Source of the DNA: Asanoa sp040676615
Lineage (GTDB): Bacteria > Actinomycetota > Actinomycetes > Mycobacteriales > Micromonosporaceae
Assembly: GCF_040676615.1 (NCBI RefSeq)
Contig: NZ_JBFAPI010000007.1
Span: forward strand, 124,001-188,000
Length of the DNA stretch: 64,000 nucleotides
Reading direction: 5' to 3'
Positions within the stretch are counted from its first letter, which is position 1. Each line of letters opens with the position of its first letter. The position numbers and the translations under genes were made by a program. Of this stretch, positions 52,357 to 60,498 are shown one piece after another. A model generated the notes under the pieces. It saw only the letters and a program-made list of their open reading frames with translations. It searched no databases and was not told where the DNA came from.

Positions 52357-52617
52357 TCACGGAGACTTCGGGTTCGGAAAACCGAACAGCCGGGCGACCA
52401 GGCGGGCGATCGCCGGCATCACGACGTTGACCATCACGATGACGAGGGTGCCGCTGACCACCAGCGTCTGTGCGTAGCGCGGGGCCTGGGCGAGCGACCT
52501 GCCACCGACGTGAATGACCACCGTGACGACCACGTATGCGGCGATCCATGCGACGACGGTCATGGCCACCCGTCGAGCGAGGTTCAACGTTGTCCTGGGG
52601 CGCTCCATATTGGTCAT
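52357..52617 (-). CDS. Small two-helix membrane protein
   Basis: An 86-residue protein with two hydrophobic helices (AMTVVAWIAAYVVVTVVIHV and TLVVSGTLVIVMVNVVMPAI) and a basic tail (RLVARLFGFPNPKSP). No family is recognised. It starts at ATG 52617, divergent from the LysR gene with an 88-base gap, so LysR may control it. It lies 43 bases before the other membrane protein on the same strand. Confidence 0.65.
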   Translation of the reverse strand: MTNMERPRTTLNLARRVAMTVVAWIAAYVVVTVVIHVGGRSLAQAPRYAQTLVVSGTLVIVMVNVVMPAIARLVARLFGFPNPKSP

Positions 52618-52674
52618 GCGTCGACCGTACGAGAGCCCTTTCTATATGTCGAAGACCGATTTACGATCCCACTT

Positions 52675-52689
52675 ATAAGCGATCGTTAT
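52675..52689. promoter_or_regulatory. LysR-type palindrome
   Basis: ATAAGCGATCGTTAT is symmetric except for one pair and has the T-N11-A spacing of LysR sites. It lies 17 bases before the LysR start, inside the divergent gap, the classical place for self-control. Confidence 0.4.
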
Positions 52690-52705
52690 GGGATGAGGTG
52701 GTGAG

Positions 52706-53572
52706 GTGGAGCTGCGGCAGCTCGCCTACTTCCTCGCCGTGGTCGACGAGGGCGGCTTCACTCGCGGCGCCCAACGTTTGCGGGTCGCGCAGCCCGCCGT
52801 CAGCCAGCAGATCCGCCGGCTCGAGCGGGAGTTGGGCGAGGCGGTGTTTCACCGGGGGACCCGTAGCGTCGCGTTGACCGCCGCCGGACATGCGCTGCTG
52901 CCGCACGCCCGGGCCACCCTGGCGGCCGCCGCGCACGCGAAGGAGGCGGTCGCCGCACTCAGCGAGCTGCTGACCGGCACGCTGACCGTCGGACTGGTGC
53001 AGGCGCAGCCAGACGCACGGATCGCCATGCTGCTCGGCGACTTCCACCGGTCATATCCACACGTGCGGATCGCCGCGCTGGAGGATCAACCGGGCGCGCT
53101 GCTCGCCGGGGTCACGGCAGCCGAGCTGGACGTCGCCTTCGTCGGCCTGGCGGAGTCGCCCCCACCGGGGGTGGCGGTGCGGCTCATCGCGGCCGAGCCG
53201 TTGGTCGTGGCGGTGGCGCTCGACCACCCGCTGGCCGGTCGCACGTCGCTGGCGCTGGCCGACCTCGCGGCACACGGGCTCGCCTCACTCGTCCCCGGCA
53301 GCGGCCTGCGCACCGTGCTCGAGCGCGAGTGCGCGCTCGCGGGGTTCCAACCCAGAATCGTCGCCGAGACCACCGACCTCAGATTGCTGGCAGCGCTGGT
53401 CTCCCGCGGGGTGGGCGCGGCGGTGCTGCCGGCCAGCGTCGCCGGCCACGACACGTTGGCGACTATTGCGATCGTGCCGCCGATCGAGCGGCGCATCGCG
53501 ATGCTGTGGAACGCCGATGCGCCCGCGTCGCCCGCGGGCCGTGCGTTCCTCGCACTGGCGCGCGGCACGTGA
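52706..53572 (+). CDS. LysR-family regulator
   Basis: A 288-residue regulator. HTH at residues 1-60 (ELRQLAYFLAVVDEGGFTRG, then VAQPAVSQQIRRLERELG), followed by the two-lobed effector domain (TVGLVQAQPDARIAMLLGDF, ELDVAFVGLAESPPPG, AALVSRGVGAAVLPASVA). GTG 52706 has GAGG just before it. The likely target is the divergent membrane protein pair. The effector cannot be told from sequence. Confidence 0.92.
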   Translation: MELRQLAYFLAVVDEGGFTRGAQRLRVAQPAVSQQIRRLERELGEAVFHRGTRSVALTAAGHALLPHARATLAAAAHAKEAVAALSELLTGTLTVGLVQAQPDARIAMLLGDFHRSYPHVRIAALEDQPGALLAGVTAAELDVAFVGLAESPPPGVAVRLIAAEPLVVAVALDHPLAGRTSLALADLAAHGLASLVPGSGLRTVLERECALAGFQPRIVAETTDLRLLAALVSRGVGAAVLPASVAGHDTLATIAIVPPIERRIAMLWNADAPASPAGRAFLALARGT

Positions 53573-53586
53573 TATCAACTCGGGGT

Positions 53587-53616
53587 GTTCGGATTCGTTC
53601 GGTTTCGTTCGGATCC
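53587..53616. repeat. Three 10-bp direct repeats GTTCGGWTYC
   Basis: GTTCGGATTC, GTTCGGTTTC and GTTCGGATCC follow head to tail, one per helical turn, in the 134-base gap before the SRPBCC gene. Equal phasing on one DNA face is typical of activator or repressor binding, but the bound protein is unknown. Confidence 0.4.
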
Positions 53617-53706
53617 GTCTCCGGCCGGGCGAGCGATGCCATGCTGGTGCAACGTGAGGTAGACCGCTCGCGACCCACGAACACGCTCCCGAAAGGAACT
53701 CACGGC

Positions 53707-54177
53707 GTGACCGACAGCCCCACCTTCACACAGGAATACACGATCGTGCGCGACTACGACGCGCCGCCGGCGTTGCTATTCGCGGCATGGACCGAGCCCG
53801 AGCAGTTCGCCGAATGGTTCGGGCCGCGGGCCCTGAAGACGCCGGTCGAACTGGTCTCCATGGACGTCCGCCCGGGTGGCGCCTGGACGGCCAGCATCGT
53901 GACGCCCGACGGCGCCGCGCACCCGCTCGACGGCACCTACCGCGAGGTGCGGTCCCCGGAGCGGCTGGTCCTGACCACCGGCGATCCTGACAACACCGAG
54001 GGTGCGATCGCGTCCGTCGTGACCATCGACTTCGACGAGGCCGCGGGCGGCACGACGATGCGCTTCCACCAGGCGGGCGTCAACACCGACGAGGCGCATG
54101 CCGAGGGTGCCAAAGCCGGCTGGATCGAGTTCTTCGACCGCCTGGAAGAACATCTGAAGCGGGTTCAGTCCCGCTGA
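53707..54177 (+). CDS. SRPBCC/AHSA1-like protein
   Basis: A 156-residue START-like protein of the activator-of-Hsp90-ATPase-1-like family: YTIVRDYDAPPALLFAAWTE, FAEWFGPRAL, GTYREVRSPERLVLT, TTMRFHQAGV and GWIEFFDRLEEHL. The fold makes a cavity for hydrophobic ligands; the role in bacteria is seldom known. GTG 53707 follows AAAGGAA by nine bases. It stands alone between the LysR and LacI genes. Confidence 0.88.
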   Translation: MTDSPTFTQEYTIVRDYDAPPALLFAAWTEPEQFAEWFGPRALKTPVELVSMDVRPGGAWTASIVTPDGAAHPLDGTYREVRSPERLVLTTGDPDNTEGAIASVVTIDFDEAAGGTTMRFHQAGVNTDEAHAEGAKAGWIEFFDRLEEHLKRVQSR

Positions 54178-54211
54178 TTCGTCCGGCCTCTCACCCGAGG
54201 TACGCTGCCTA

Positions 54212-54221
54212 GAATCGATTC
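54212..54221. promoter_or_regulatory. LacI operator candidate GAATCGATTC
   Basis: A perfect 10-bp palindrome 14 bases before the LacI ATG. Its core, GAAYCGRTTC, is shared with sites at 57179-57192 and 57323-57349 in front of the glycosidase and importer genes. This suggests self-repression. Confidence 0.55.
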
Positions 54222-54235
54222 GATCAGGGAGCCGG

Positions 54236-55249
54236 ATGAACATCGGGGAGATCGCCCGGCGCGCGGGGGTATCGCGGAGCACGGTGTCCTACGTGCTGAG
54301 CGGCAAGAAGGCGGTTTCCGAGCCGACCCGCCAACGGATCCAGGCGGTCATCGACGAGCTCGACTATCGGCCCAACGCCACCGCGCGAGCGCTCCGGGAG
54401 GGCCGGACGCACACCCTGGGTCTGGTGATCCCGCCCGCCGCCCAGCGGCTGACCGACATGCAACTGGGCTTCGTCGCGAGCGTGGTCGAGGCCGCCGCGC
54501 GGGTTGACCTCGATGTGCTGTTGTCGCCCTCCGGCGGCGACCACGACCGGTCCTTCGAGCGGATCGTCACCAGCCGCCGGGTCGACGGGGTGATCCTGAT
54601 GGAGATCCGGCTGGAGGACGATCGGGTGAGTCGGCTGCGGCAGACCGGGCTGCCGTTCGTCACGATCGGCCGCACGGCCGAGCCGGGCGGCATGTCCTGG
54701 GTCGACGTCGACTACGCCGGGCTGATCTCCAGGTGCGTCGGGCACCTAGCCGACCTGGGCCATCGGCAGATCGCGTTGGTCAACCGGTCCGCCGAGCTGG
54801 TCGCGTCGGGCTACGGTCCCGGGCACCGCGCACAGGCCGGGTTCGCCGCCGCGGTGTCCGAGCGTGGCCTGACCGGCGTCGAGGTCTGCTGCGGCGACGA
54901 CGCGTCAGCCGGCGAGGCCTGCGTGGAAGAGCTCCTCGCGGCGCATCCGCAGGTCACCGCCATCGCCACCATCAACGAGGCGGCGCTGCCCGGCATCCAG
55001 CGCGCCTTGGACGCGGCGGGTCTGGCGGTTCCGCGCGACTTCTCGGTCGCCGGGGTGGCCGCTCGGCACTGGGCCGAAGACTTCCGGCCGGCATTGACCG
55101 CCGCAGACCTGCCGATGCTGGAGATGGGCGCCGACGCGGTGTCGTTGCTGATGGAATGCATCGCGACACCGCAGACGCCGCCACGGCACCGCTTGTACAG
55201 CCCGCCGATCTCCCTACGGTCCAGCACCGGGCCGGTTCGGGCGCGCTGA
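54236..55249 (+). CDS. LacI-family repressor of the second sugar locus
   Basis: A 337-residue repressor. HTH MNIGEIARRAGVSRSTVSYV at the very start, hinge PNATARALREGRTHTLG, then the sugar-binding domain (DGVILMEIRLEDDRV, WVDVDYAGLISRCVGHLADL, VTAIATINEAALPGIQRALD). AGGGAG lies six bases before ATG 54236. The shared operator core ties it to the secreted glycosidase, the importer and probably the GH63-like gene behind it. Confidence 0.92.
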   Translation: MNIGEIARRAGVSRSTVSYVLSGKKAVSEPTRQRIQAVIDELDYRPNATARALREGRTHTLGLVIPPAAQRLTDMQLGFVASVVEAAARVDLDVLLSPSGGDHDRSFERIVTSRRVDGVILMEIRLEDDRVSRLRQTGLPFVTIGRTAEPGGMSWVDVDYAGLISRCVGHLADLGHRQIALVNRSAELVASGYGPGHRAQAGFAAAVSERGLTGVEVCCGDDASAGEACVEELLAAHPQVTAIATINEAALPGIQRALDAAGLAVPRDFSVAGVAARHWAEDFRPALTAADLPMLEMGADAVSLLMECIATPQTPPRHRLYSPPISLRSSTGPVRAR

Positions 55250-55262
55250 CGGCAACGGGCCT

Positions 55263-55294
55263 GCCCGGTGGGGGTCGTACGACCTCCACCGGGC
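55263..55294. terminator. Bidirectional terminator between LacI and GH39-like genes
   Basis: GCCCGGTGGGGGTC pairs with GACCTCCACCGGGC (one G-T wobble) across a 4-base loop, a 14-bp stem placed between two converging genes. Confidence 0.8.
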
Positions 55295-55307
55295 GGGACC
55301 CGATCGG

Positions 55308-57146
55308 CTAACGGCCCCAGAGGCGCCAGGTCTGGTTCAGCGGGCTGCCCTGGCCGATCGGGTTGCAGGTCCACTGGTGGACCGGGGCCCGTGCGGCGGT
55401 GGACACCGTGCTGACGTCGACGCACTTGCCGCTGTGTCGGGCGACGAGTTGATAGTCGTGGCTGTCGTTGCCCGAGTAGGTCACCTTGCGCAGGGTGAAC
55501 TGCTGGTTGGTGGCACCGGCGAGGCACGGCCATTGGTGGACGGCGGCACCGTCGGCGGTCGACACTCCCGCGACGTCGAGGCACTTGCCGCTTTGCTGGT
55601 TGACGACGGTGTAGGTGTCGGCGAGGCCGGTGACCGGCCGGAAGTTCCACAGTTGCTGGTCGCCGCCCTCGCACCAGAACTGTTGCTGCACGTTGCCGTC
55701 CGCGGTGCGCAGGTCCGTGTTGTCCAGGCACTGCTGGGAGTGCTGGGCGACGGCGACGGATTGGAAGCTCGTATCCGACGGCGGCAGGAGCGTGACCGTG
55801 AAGGCGTCGTTGACGGTGTTGTGCGGCAGGTTGACGGTGGCGCCGTTGTTGGCGAGTGTCACCACGCTGTTCTGGATGGTGATCGGGCCCTGAACGGCGC
55901 TGCCAGCGTTGTCCGGGATGCGCTGCACGCGGACGCGGACCTGGTTGTTCTGCACGATGCCGCTGGTCGTGTCGAGGCGTTGCAGGTTGACGGCGATGTT
56001 GCCGGTCGTTCGCCCGCCCCCGACCAGGACCCTGGCCGACCCGGAGGTCTTCGTCGCGAAGGCGTCGTAGGAGGTGCTCGCAGTGACCGCGACGATCTGG
56101 CCGGCCTGCGAACCGTAGAACCGGTAGGCCCACCACTCGCCCTTCGGCACTGTCTGGCCCGCGCCGTTGCGCACCAGGAGGTTGCCCAGGAAGTCGTGCA
56201 GGTTGTTGCCGCCGGCCCAGTTGGCGCGTAGCCCATCGGCCCCGGCCCGCTCCAGCCGGGCGATGTACCAGGCGCCGTCGGCGGGGTTCTGCTCATCCGA
56301 AGCCCCGTACTCGTTGATCTGGTATGGCCGGGGGTGCGGGATGCCGCGCGGGTCCAGGGTGGCGTTGGCGGCGGCCACGTTGGCGACCGGGTCGCCGGGC
56401 AACGAGTGCCAGCTGACGATGTCCGGCACGACGTTGTTCGCCCGGACGTAGTCGAGGTACTGGTTCCAGAAGGCGTGCGTCGTGGACGGCACGCACGCGC
56501 AGCTCGGGCCGACGATCAGCTGGCCCGGAAACGCCGCGCGGATACGCTGGTAGCTGCGTCGCCAGAGCTCGAGATACTGCGACTGCGGGCGGTTCCAGAA
56601 GAGCGTGATGTTCGGCTCGTTCCAGATGTCCCACTGCACGGTGATGCCGGCGGCTCGGACGTCGTTGATGACGCGGGTCAGGAAGTTGTCGTAGTCGGTC
56701 CAGTCACCGTTGTCACCGGGGAACCGGGAGATCGGGTAGCCGTCGGCGCCCCAGAGATCGTGGGGGAGCAGGATGAACTGCCCGCCCAGCGCGATCGTCC
56801 GACGGGCCTGCGCCACGGTGGCGTTCCACCGGCGCTGATAGCCACCGTTGACCCAGCCGCCCGGTGAGCCGAGCTGCGCGCCGCCGGCGCGCATGTACCG
56901 GAACTTCACGTCCCGGTAGAAATGGTCAGCCGGTCCCGAGGCGTCCTCGGTCATGCCGTAGATCCAGCCCGACGCCCGGTAGCTCGCCGCGCCGGCGGCG
57001 CCGGCGAAGTTGACGCTGATCGACTCGTCGGCCGCCCGCGCGGGCGAGGGTGCGGCGCCGATCGCGGCACCGGTCACCAGCAGCCCGACGGCGATCCGGG
57101 CGACCATCCGTGCGCGGCCGCGCGTGGTCCTGAACAGGGGTATCAC
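55308..57146 (-). CDS. Secreted GH39-like glycosidase with ricin-type lectin domain
   Basis: A 612-residue exported enzyme. Signal peptide at residues 1-39 (ARIAVGLLVTGAAIG, cleavage near ARA). The (beta/alpha)8 barrel of clan GH-A covers about 42-380: acid/base Glu177 in WDIWNEPN and nucleophile Glu279 in YQINEYGAS, with VSWHSLPGDP between, closest to GH39 beta-xylosidase-like enzymes. A beta-sandwich follows, then a ricin-B-type lectin (about 485-612) with Q-x-W-like repeats (QQLWNFRPV, GKCLDVAGVS, NQTWRLWG). GTG 57146 has AAGGAG seven bases upstream. The LacI site at 57179 lies just before it. Confidence 0.88.
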   Translation of the reverse strand: MIPLFRTTRGRARMVARIAVGLLVTGAAIGAAPSPARAADESISVNFAGAAGAASYRASGWIYGMTEDASGPADHFYRDVKFRYMRAGGAQLGSPGGWVNGGYQRRWNATVAQARRTIALGGQFILLPHDLWGADGYPISRFPGDNGDWTDYDNFLTRVINDVRAAGITVQWDIWNEPNITLFWNRPQSQYLELWRRSYQRIRAAFPGQLIVGPSCACVPSTTHAFWNQYLDYVRANNVVPDIVSWHSLPGDPVANVAAANATLDPRGIPHPRPYQINEYGASDEQNPADGAWYIARLERAGADGLRANWAGGNNLHDFLGNLLVRNGAGQTVPKGEWWAYRFYGSQAGQIVAVTASTSYDAFATKTSGSARVLVGGGRTTGNIAVNLQRLDTTSGIVQNNQVRVRVQRIPDNAGSAVQGPITIQNSVVTLANNGATVNLPHNTVNDAFTVTLLPPSDTSFQSVAVAQHSQQCLDNTDLRTADGNVQQQFWCEGGDQQLWNFRPVTGLADTYTVVNQQSGKCLDVAGVSTADGAAVHQWPCLAGATNQQFTLRKVTYSGNDSHDYQLVARHSGKCVDVSTVSTAARAPVHQWTCNPIGQGSPLNQTWRLWGR

Positions 57147-57178
57147 TGGCGACTCCTTCGGGGACGGGGAAGGTGCAA

Positions 57179-57192
57179 GCGAACCGATTCGC
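57179..57192. promoter_or_regulatory. LacI operator candidate before the GH39-like gene
   Basis: GCGAACCGATTCGC, a 14-bp palindrome with two central mismatched pairs, 33 bases before the glycosidase GTG on the minus strand. It matches exactly the left part of the 27-bp site at 57323. Confidence 0.6.
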
Positions 57193-57322
57193 CGGGCAGC
57201 GTAGGGTCGTTCGCTCAAGGCTGTCAATGTTTGCCGTGCCCGTGGCGCGGACGCTGCCGTTTGCTGCCGCTAAGTGCCCGGAATGGATTCTTGACCGACG
57301 TCCCGCTGCGTCCTATCTTCAT

Positions 57323-57349
57323 GCGAACCGATTCGCCGAATCGGTTCGC
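57323..57349. promoter_or_regulatory. LacI operator candidate before the importer genes
   Basis: GCGAACCGATTCG (57323-57335), one C, then its exact reverse complement (57337-57349): a perfect 27-bp palindrome containing two overlapping operator-like cores. It lies 54 bases before the binding-protein GTG. Confidence 0.7.
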
Positions 57350-57403
57350 TCTCCACCCTGGTCGGACCCACTACTGGAAGATCGACTCAAGAGTGAGGCA
57401 CCA

Positions 57404-58648
57404 GTGAAGACATCCACCCTTCGGCGGCGGACCGCCAGTGCCGCTGCGATCGCGATCGCCGTCGCCGCCATGTTGACCGCCTGTTCGTCCAACGAGGAGA
57501 AGCCCGGCGACAGCGGCGGCACGTACGCCATCTGGGACCCGTATCCCCAGTTCGCCGACGACTCCGACTGGGTCAAGCTGCTCAAGGAGTGCGGCACGGC
57601 CGCCGGCGTCACCGTCGAGCGCACCGGTTACGACACCACCGACCTGACCAACAAGGCCCTCCTGGCGGCGCAACAGGACAACTCTCCCGACGTCCTGATC
57701 GTCGACAACCCGGTGATCTCCACCCTCGCCGAGGCCGGCGTTCTGACCACGACCGAGGACACCAAGCTGGATACCTCGTCGATGGAGGCCAACCTGCTCG
57801 GTGCCGGCCAGGCCGGCGGAAAGACCTTCGGAGTCCCGATCGGCGCCAACACCCTGGCGCTCTACTACAACAAGGACCTACTCGCCAAAGCGGGCGTCGA
57901 CGTCGCCACGGTCAAGGACTGGCCTTCGCTGACCGCCGCCCTGGCCAAGGTCAAGGCAGGCGGCAAGAAGGGCATCACGTTCTCCGCGATCGGCACCGAG
58001 GAAGGCAGCTTCCAGTTCCTGCCGTGGTTCTGGGGCTCGGGAGCGCAACTGACCGCGCTGGACTCGCCCCAGGCGGTGGCTGCGCTGACGCTGTGGAACG
58101 ACTGGCTCAAACAGGGCTACGCGCCCAACTCGGTCATCAACAACACCCAGACGACGAGTTGGCAGGAGTTCGCCAGCGGCGACTACGCCTTCAGCGAGAA
58201 CGGCACCTGGCAACTGGCCAACGCGGAGAAGCTCGGCTTCGAATACGGCATCATCCCGATCCCGGGTGTCTCGGGCGGCACAGCGCCGGCGCCCACCGGC
58301 GGCGAGTTCGTCTCGATCCCCGTCCAGAGCGACACCGGCCGGTATGCCACCTCGGAGAAACTGGTCGCGTGCCTGACCAGTGGCGACAAGCTGCTCGCCA
58401 CCGACACGACGCTGTCCTACATCGCACCGGTCGCCGCGGTGCAGGCCAAGCAGGTCGAGGCCAACCCCGCGCTGAAGGTGTGGGTCGACGCGGTCAAGGC
58501 GGCCAAGGGCCGCACCGGCGACAACCTCGGCACCAAGTATCCGAAGATCTCTGAGCCGCTGTGGACCGCGGTACAGGCGGCCCTCAGCGGATCGAAGACG
58601 CCGCAGGCGGCGTTGGCCGCCGCGCAGACCGCGGCGGGCGCGAAGTAG
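57404..58648 (+). CDS. ABC sugar importer, substrate-binding lipoprotein
   Basis: A 414-residue lipid-anchored binding protein: basic start VKTSTLRRRT, lipobox MLTACSSN, then GTYAIWDPYPQFADDSDW, LLAAQQDNSPDVLIVDNPVI, VPIGANTLALYYNKDLLAKA and QEFASGDYAFSENGTWQLAN, the layout of sugar-binding family-1 proteins. GTG 57404 follows GTGAGG by five bases. Ligand unknown, probably an oligosaccharide released by the secreted glycosidase or xylanase nearby. Confidence 0.92.
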   Translation: MKTSTLRRRTASAAAIAIAVAAMLTACSSNEEKPGDSGGTYAIWDPYPQFADDSDWVKLLKECGTAAGVTVERTGYDTTDLTNKALLAAQQDNSPDVLIVDNPVISTLAEAGVLTTTEDTKLDTSSMEANLLGAGQAGGKTFGVPIGANTLALYYNKDLLAKAGVDVATVKDWPSLTAALAKVKAGGKKGITFSAIGTEEGSFQFLPWFWGSGAQLTALDSPQAVAALTLWNDWLKQGYAPNSVINNTQTTSWQEFASGDYAFSENGTWQLANAEKLGFEYGIIPIPGVSGGTAPAPTGGEFVSIPVQSDTGRYATSEKLVACLTSGDKLLATDTTLSYIAPVAAVQAKQVEANPALKVWVDAVKAAKGRTGDNLGTKYPKISEPLWTAVQAALSGSKTPQAALAAAQTAAGAK

Positions 58649-58659
58649 CGCGACGCCCG

Positions 58660-59643
58660 ATGGACAACGCAACCACGTCCTTGCGACAGGTGGCGCGTGA
58701 CGCCGGTGGCGAGGCGACCAACCTCCCACCGGCATCGCGGACGTCGGCCAGGCGCCGTACTCGCCGCGGCACGCGGTGGGCCGGTTGGGCCTTCCTGGCC
58801 CCGGTCGCCGTCTACCTCCTGGCGTTCTACGCCTACCCGCTCTACCGCAACATCGAGTTGAGCCTGCGCGAATACACGGTCCGCTCCTTCGTGCAGGGCG
58901 GCGCGCCGTTCGCCGGACTGGGCAACTACGAGAAGATCCTGACCCATCCGACCTTCGGGCCGGCGCTTCTGCACACCGTCGTCTTCACCGCCGCGTCGCT
59001 GGCGTTCCAGTTCACCATCGGCATGGCCCTGGCGCTGTTCTTCCACCAGAATTTCACCCTGTCGCGAACCCTGCGGGCGTTGTTCCTCATACCCTGGCTG
59101 CTGCCGCTGATCGTCTCCGCGTCGACCTGGTCGTGGATGCTCAACAGCGACGCCGGCATCGTCAACGCCGCGCTCGGCGCCTTCGGCGTCGACCCGGTCA
59201 ACTGGCTCACCTCGCCGCGGTGGTCGCTGGCCTCGGTGGTCATCGCCAACATCTGGATCGGCATCCCGTTCAACCTGGTCGTCCTCTACAGCGGCCTGCA
59301 GTCGATCCCCGTCGAGATCTACGAGGCGGCCGCCCTGGACGGCGCCACGGGATGGCAGCGGTTCCGGCGGGTCACCCTTCCCCTGCTGCGACCCGTCTCC
59401 GCCATCACCTTGCTGCTCGGCCTGATCTACACCCTGAAGGTCTTCGACATCATCTGGATCATGACGAAGGGTGGTCCGACCGACTCCTCGACCACGCTGG
59501 CGACCTGGTCCTATCGGCTGGGGTTCGGCAACCTGCTGCCGGCGTTCGGCCCCGGAGCGGCCGTCGGCAACCTCCTGATCGTCATGGCGCTGGTCGCCGG
59601 CCTGATCTACATTCGCGTCCAGCGGAGGCAGCAGCTGTCATGA
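58660..59643 (+). CDS. ABC sugar importer permease, MalF-like
   Basis: A 327-residue permease. An Arg-rich N-terminus (SARRRTRRGTRWAG) precedes six helices; LREYTVRSFVQGG and GLGNYEKILTHPTF are usual loops, and YEAAALDGATGWQRFRRVTL is the EAA loop. It starts 11 bases after the binding protein and overlaps the next permease by four bases. No ATPase gene lies nearby. Confidence 0.93.
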   Translation: MDNATTSLRQVARDAGGEATNLPPASRTSARRRTRRGTRWAGWAFLAPVAVYLLAFYAYPLYRNIELSLREYTVRSFVQGGAPFAGLGNYEKILTHPTFGPALLHTVVFTAASLAFQFTIGMALALFFHQNFTLSRTLRALFLIPWLLPLIVSASTWSWMLNSDAGIVNAALGAFGVDPVNWLTSPRWSLASVVIANIWIGIPFNLVVLYSGLQSIPVEIYEAAALDGATGWQRFRRVTLPLLRPVSAITLLLGLIYTLKVFDIIWIMTKGGPTDSSTTLATWSYRLGFGNLLPAFGPGAAVGNLLIVMALVAGLIYIRVQRRQQLS

Positions 59644-60464
59644 CCGCCCTATCGCGTCACCGCCGGTGGAAGACCGCCGCGGGCGTGGCCCTGACCGCGC
59701 TGATGCTCTTCCCCGTCTATTGGATGATCAACGTCTCGTTCACCCGTGACCGGGACATGCGGGCCGACCCGCCGCGGCTCTTTCCGGTCGGCGGCACCCT
59801 CGACGGCTATCGCGCCGTGCTGCACGACCAACTGCCCTATCTGGGGGTCAGCCTGCTGGTCGGTCTGGGCACCGTCGCCCTCACCCTGACGCTGGCCGCG
59901 CCTGCCGGCTACGCGCTGGCCAAGCTGCGGCCCCCCGGCGGCGGCGCGCTCAGTTTCGTGTTGCTGATCGCGCAGATGATCCCCGGAATCATCATGGCGA
60001 TGGGCTTCTACGCCATCTACTTGAACCTGGGCGTGCTCAACTCCCTGCCCGGCCTCATCCTGGCCGACTCCACCTTGGCCGTCCCGTTCGGTGTGCTCAT
60101 CTTCACGGCCTTCATGTCGGGGATCCCATCCGAGCTCACCCAAGCGGCCGTCATCGACGGTGCGGGCGCGTTGCGCACGTTCTGGTCCGTCGTGCTGCCG
60201 GTCAGCCGCAACGCACTGGTCACCGTGTCCCTGTTCGCGTTCCTCTGGTCATGGTCGGACTTCGTGTTCGCGTCCACTCTGGATGGAGGCGGTGGCAACC
60301 AGCCGATCACTCTCGGGATCTACCACTACATCGGCAACAACAACCAGCAGTGGAACGCCATCATGGCCACCGCGGTGGTCGCGTCGATCCCCGCCACGAT
60401 CCTGCTCATCCTGGCCCAGCGTTACGTCGCCGCCGGGGTGACAGCGGGCGCCGTCAAAGACTGA
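59640..60464 (+). CDS. ABC sugar importer permease, MalG-like
   Basis: A 274-residue permease with six helices. MLFPVYWMINVSFTRDRDM is the usual first helix and loop; EAA-type loop TQAAVIDGAGALRTFWSVVL. The ATG sits in the partner stop (ATGA). The C-terminus RYVAAGVTAGAVKD is typical of MalG-type proteins. The GH63-like gene follows after 34 bases. Confidence 0.93.
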   Translation: MTALSRHRRWKTAAGVALTALMLFPVYWMINVSFTRDRDMRADPPRLFPVGGTLDGYRAVLHDQLPYLGVSLLVGLGTVALTLTLAAPAGYALAKLRPPGGGALSFVLLIAQMIPGIIMAMGFYAIYLNLGVLNSLPGLILADSTLAVPFGVLIFTAFMSGIPSELTQAAVIDGAGALRTFWSVVLPVSRNALVTVSLFAFLWSWSDFVFASTLDGGGGNQPITLGIYHYIGNNNQQWNAIMATAVVASIPATILLILAQRYVAAGVTAGAVKD

Positions 60465-60498
60465 ACCAACCGAGCACCACGAAAGGCAGCTGCCACCC

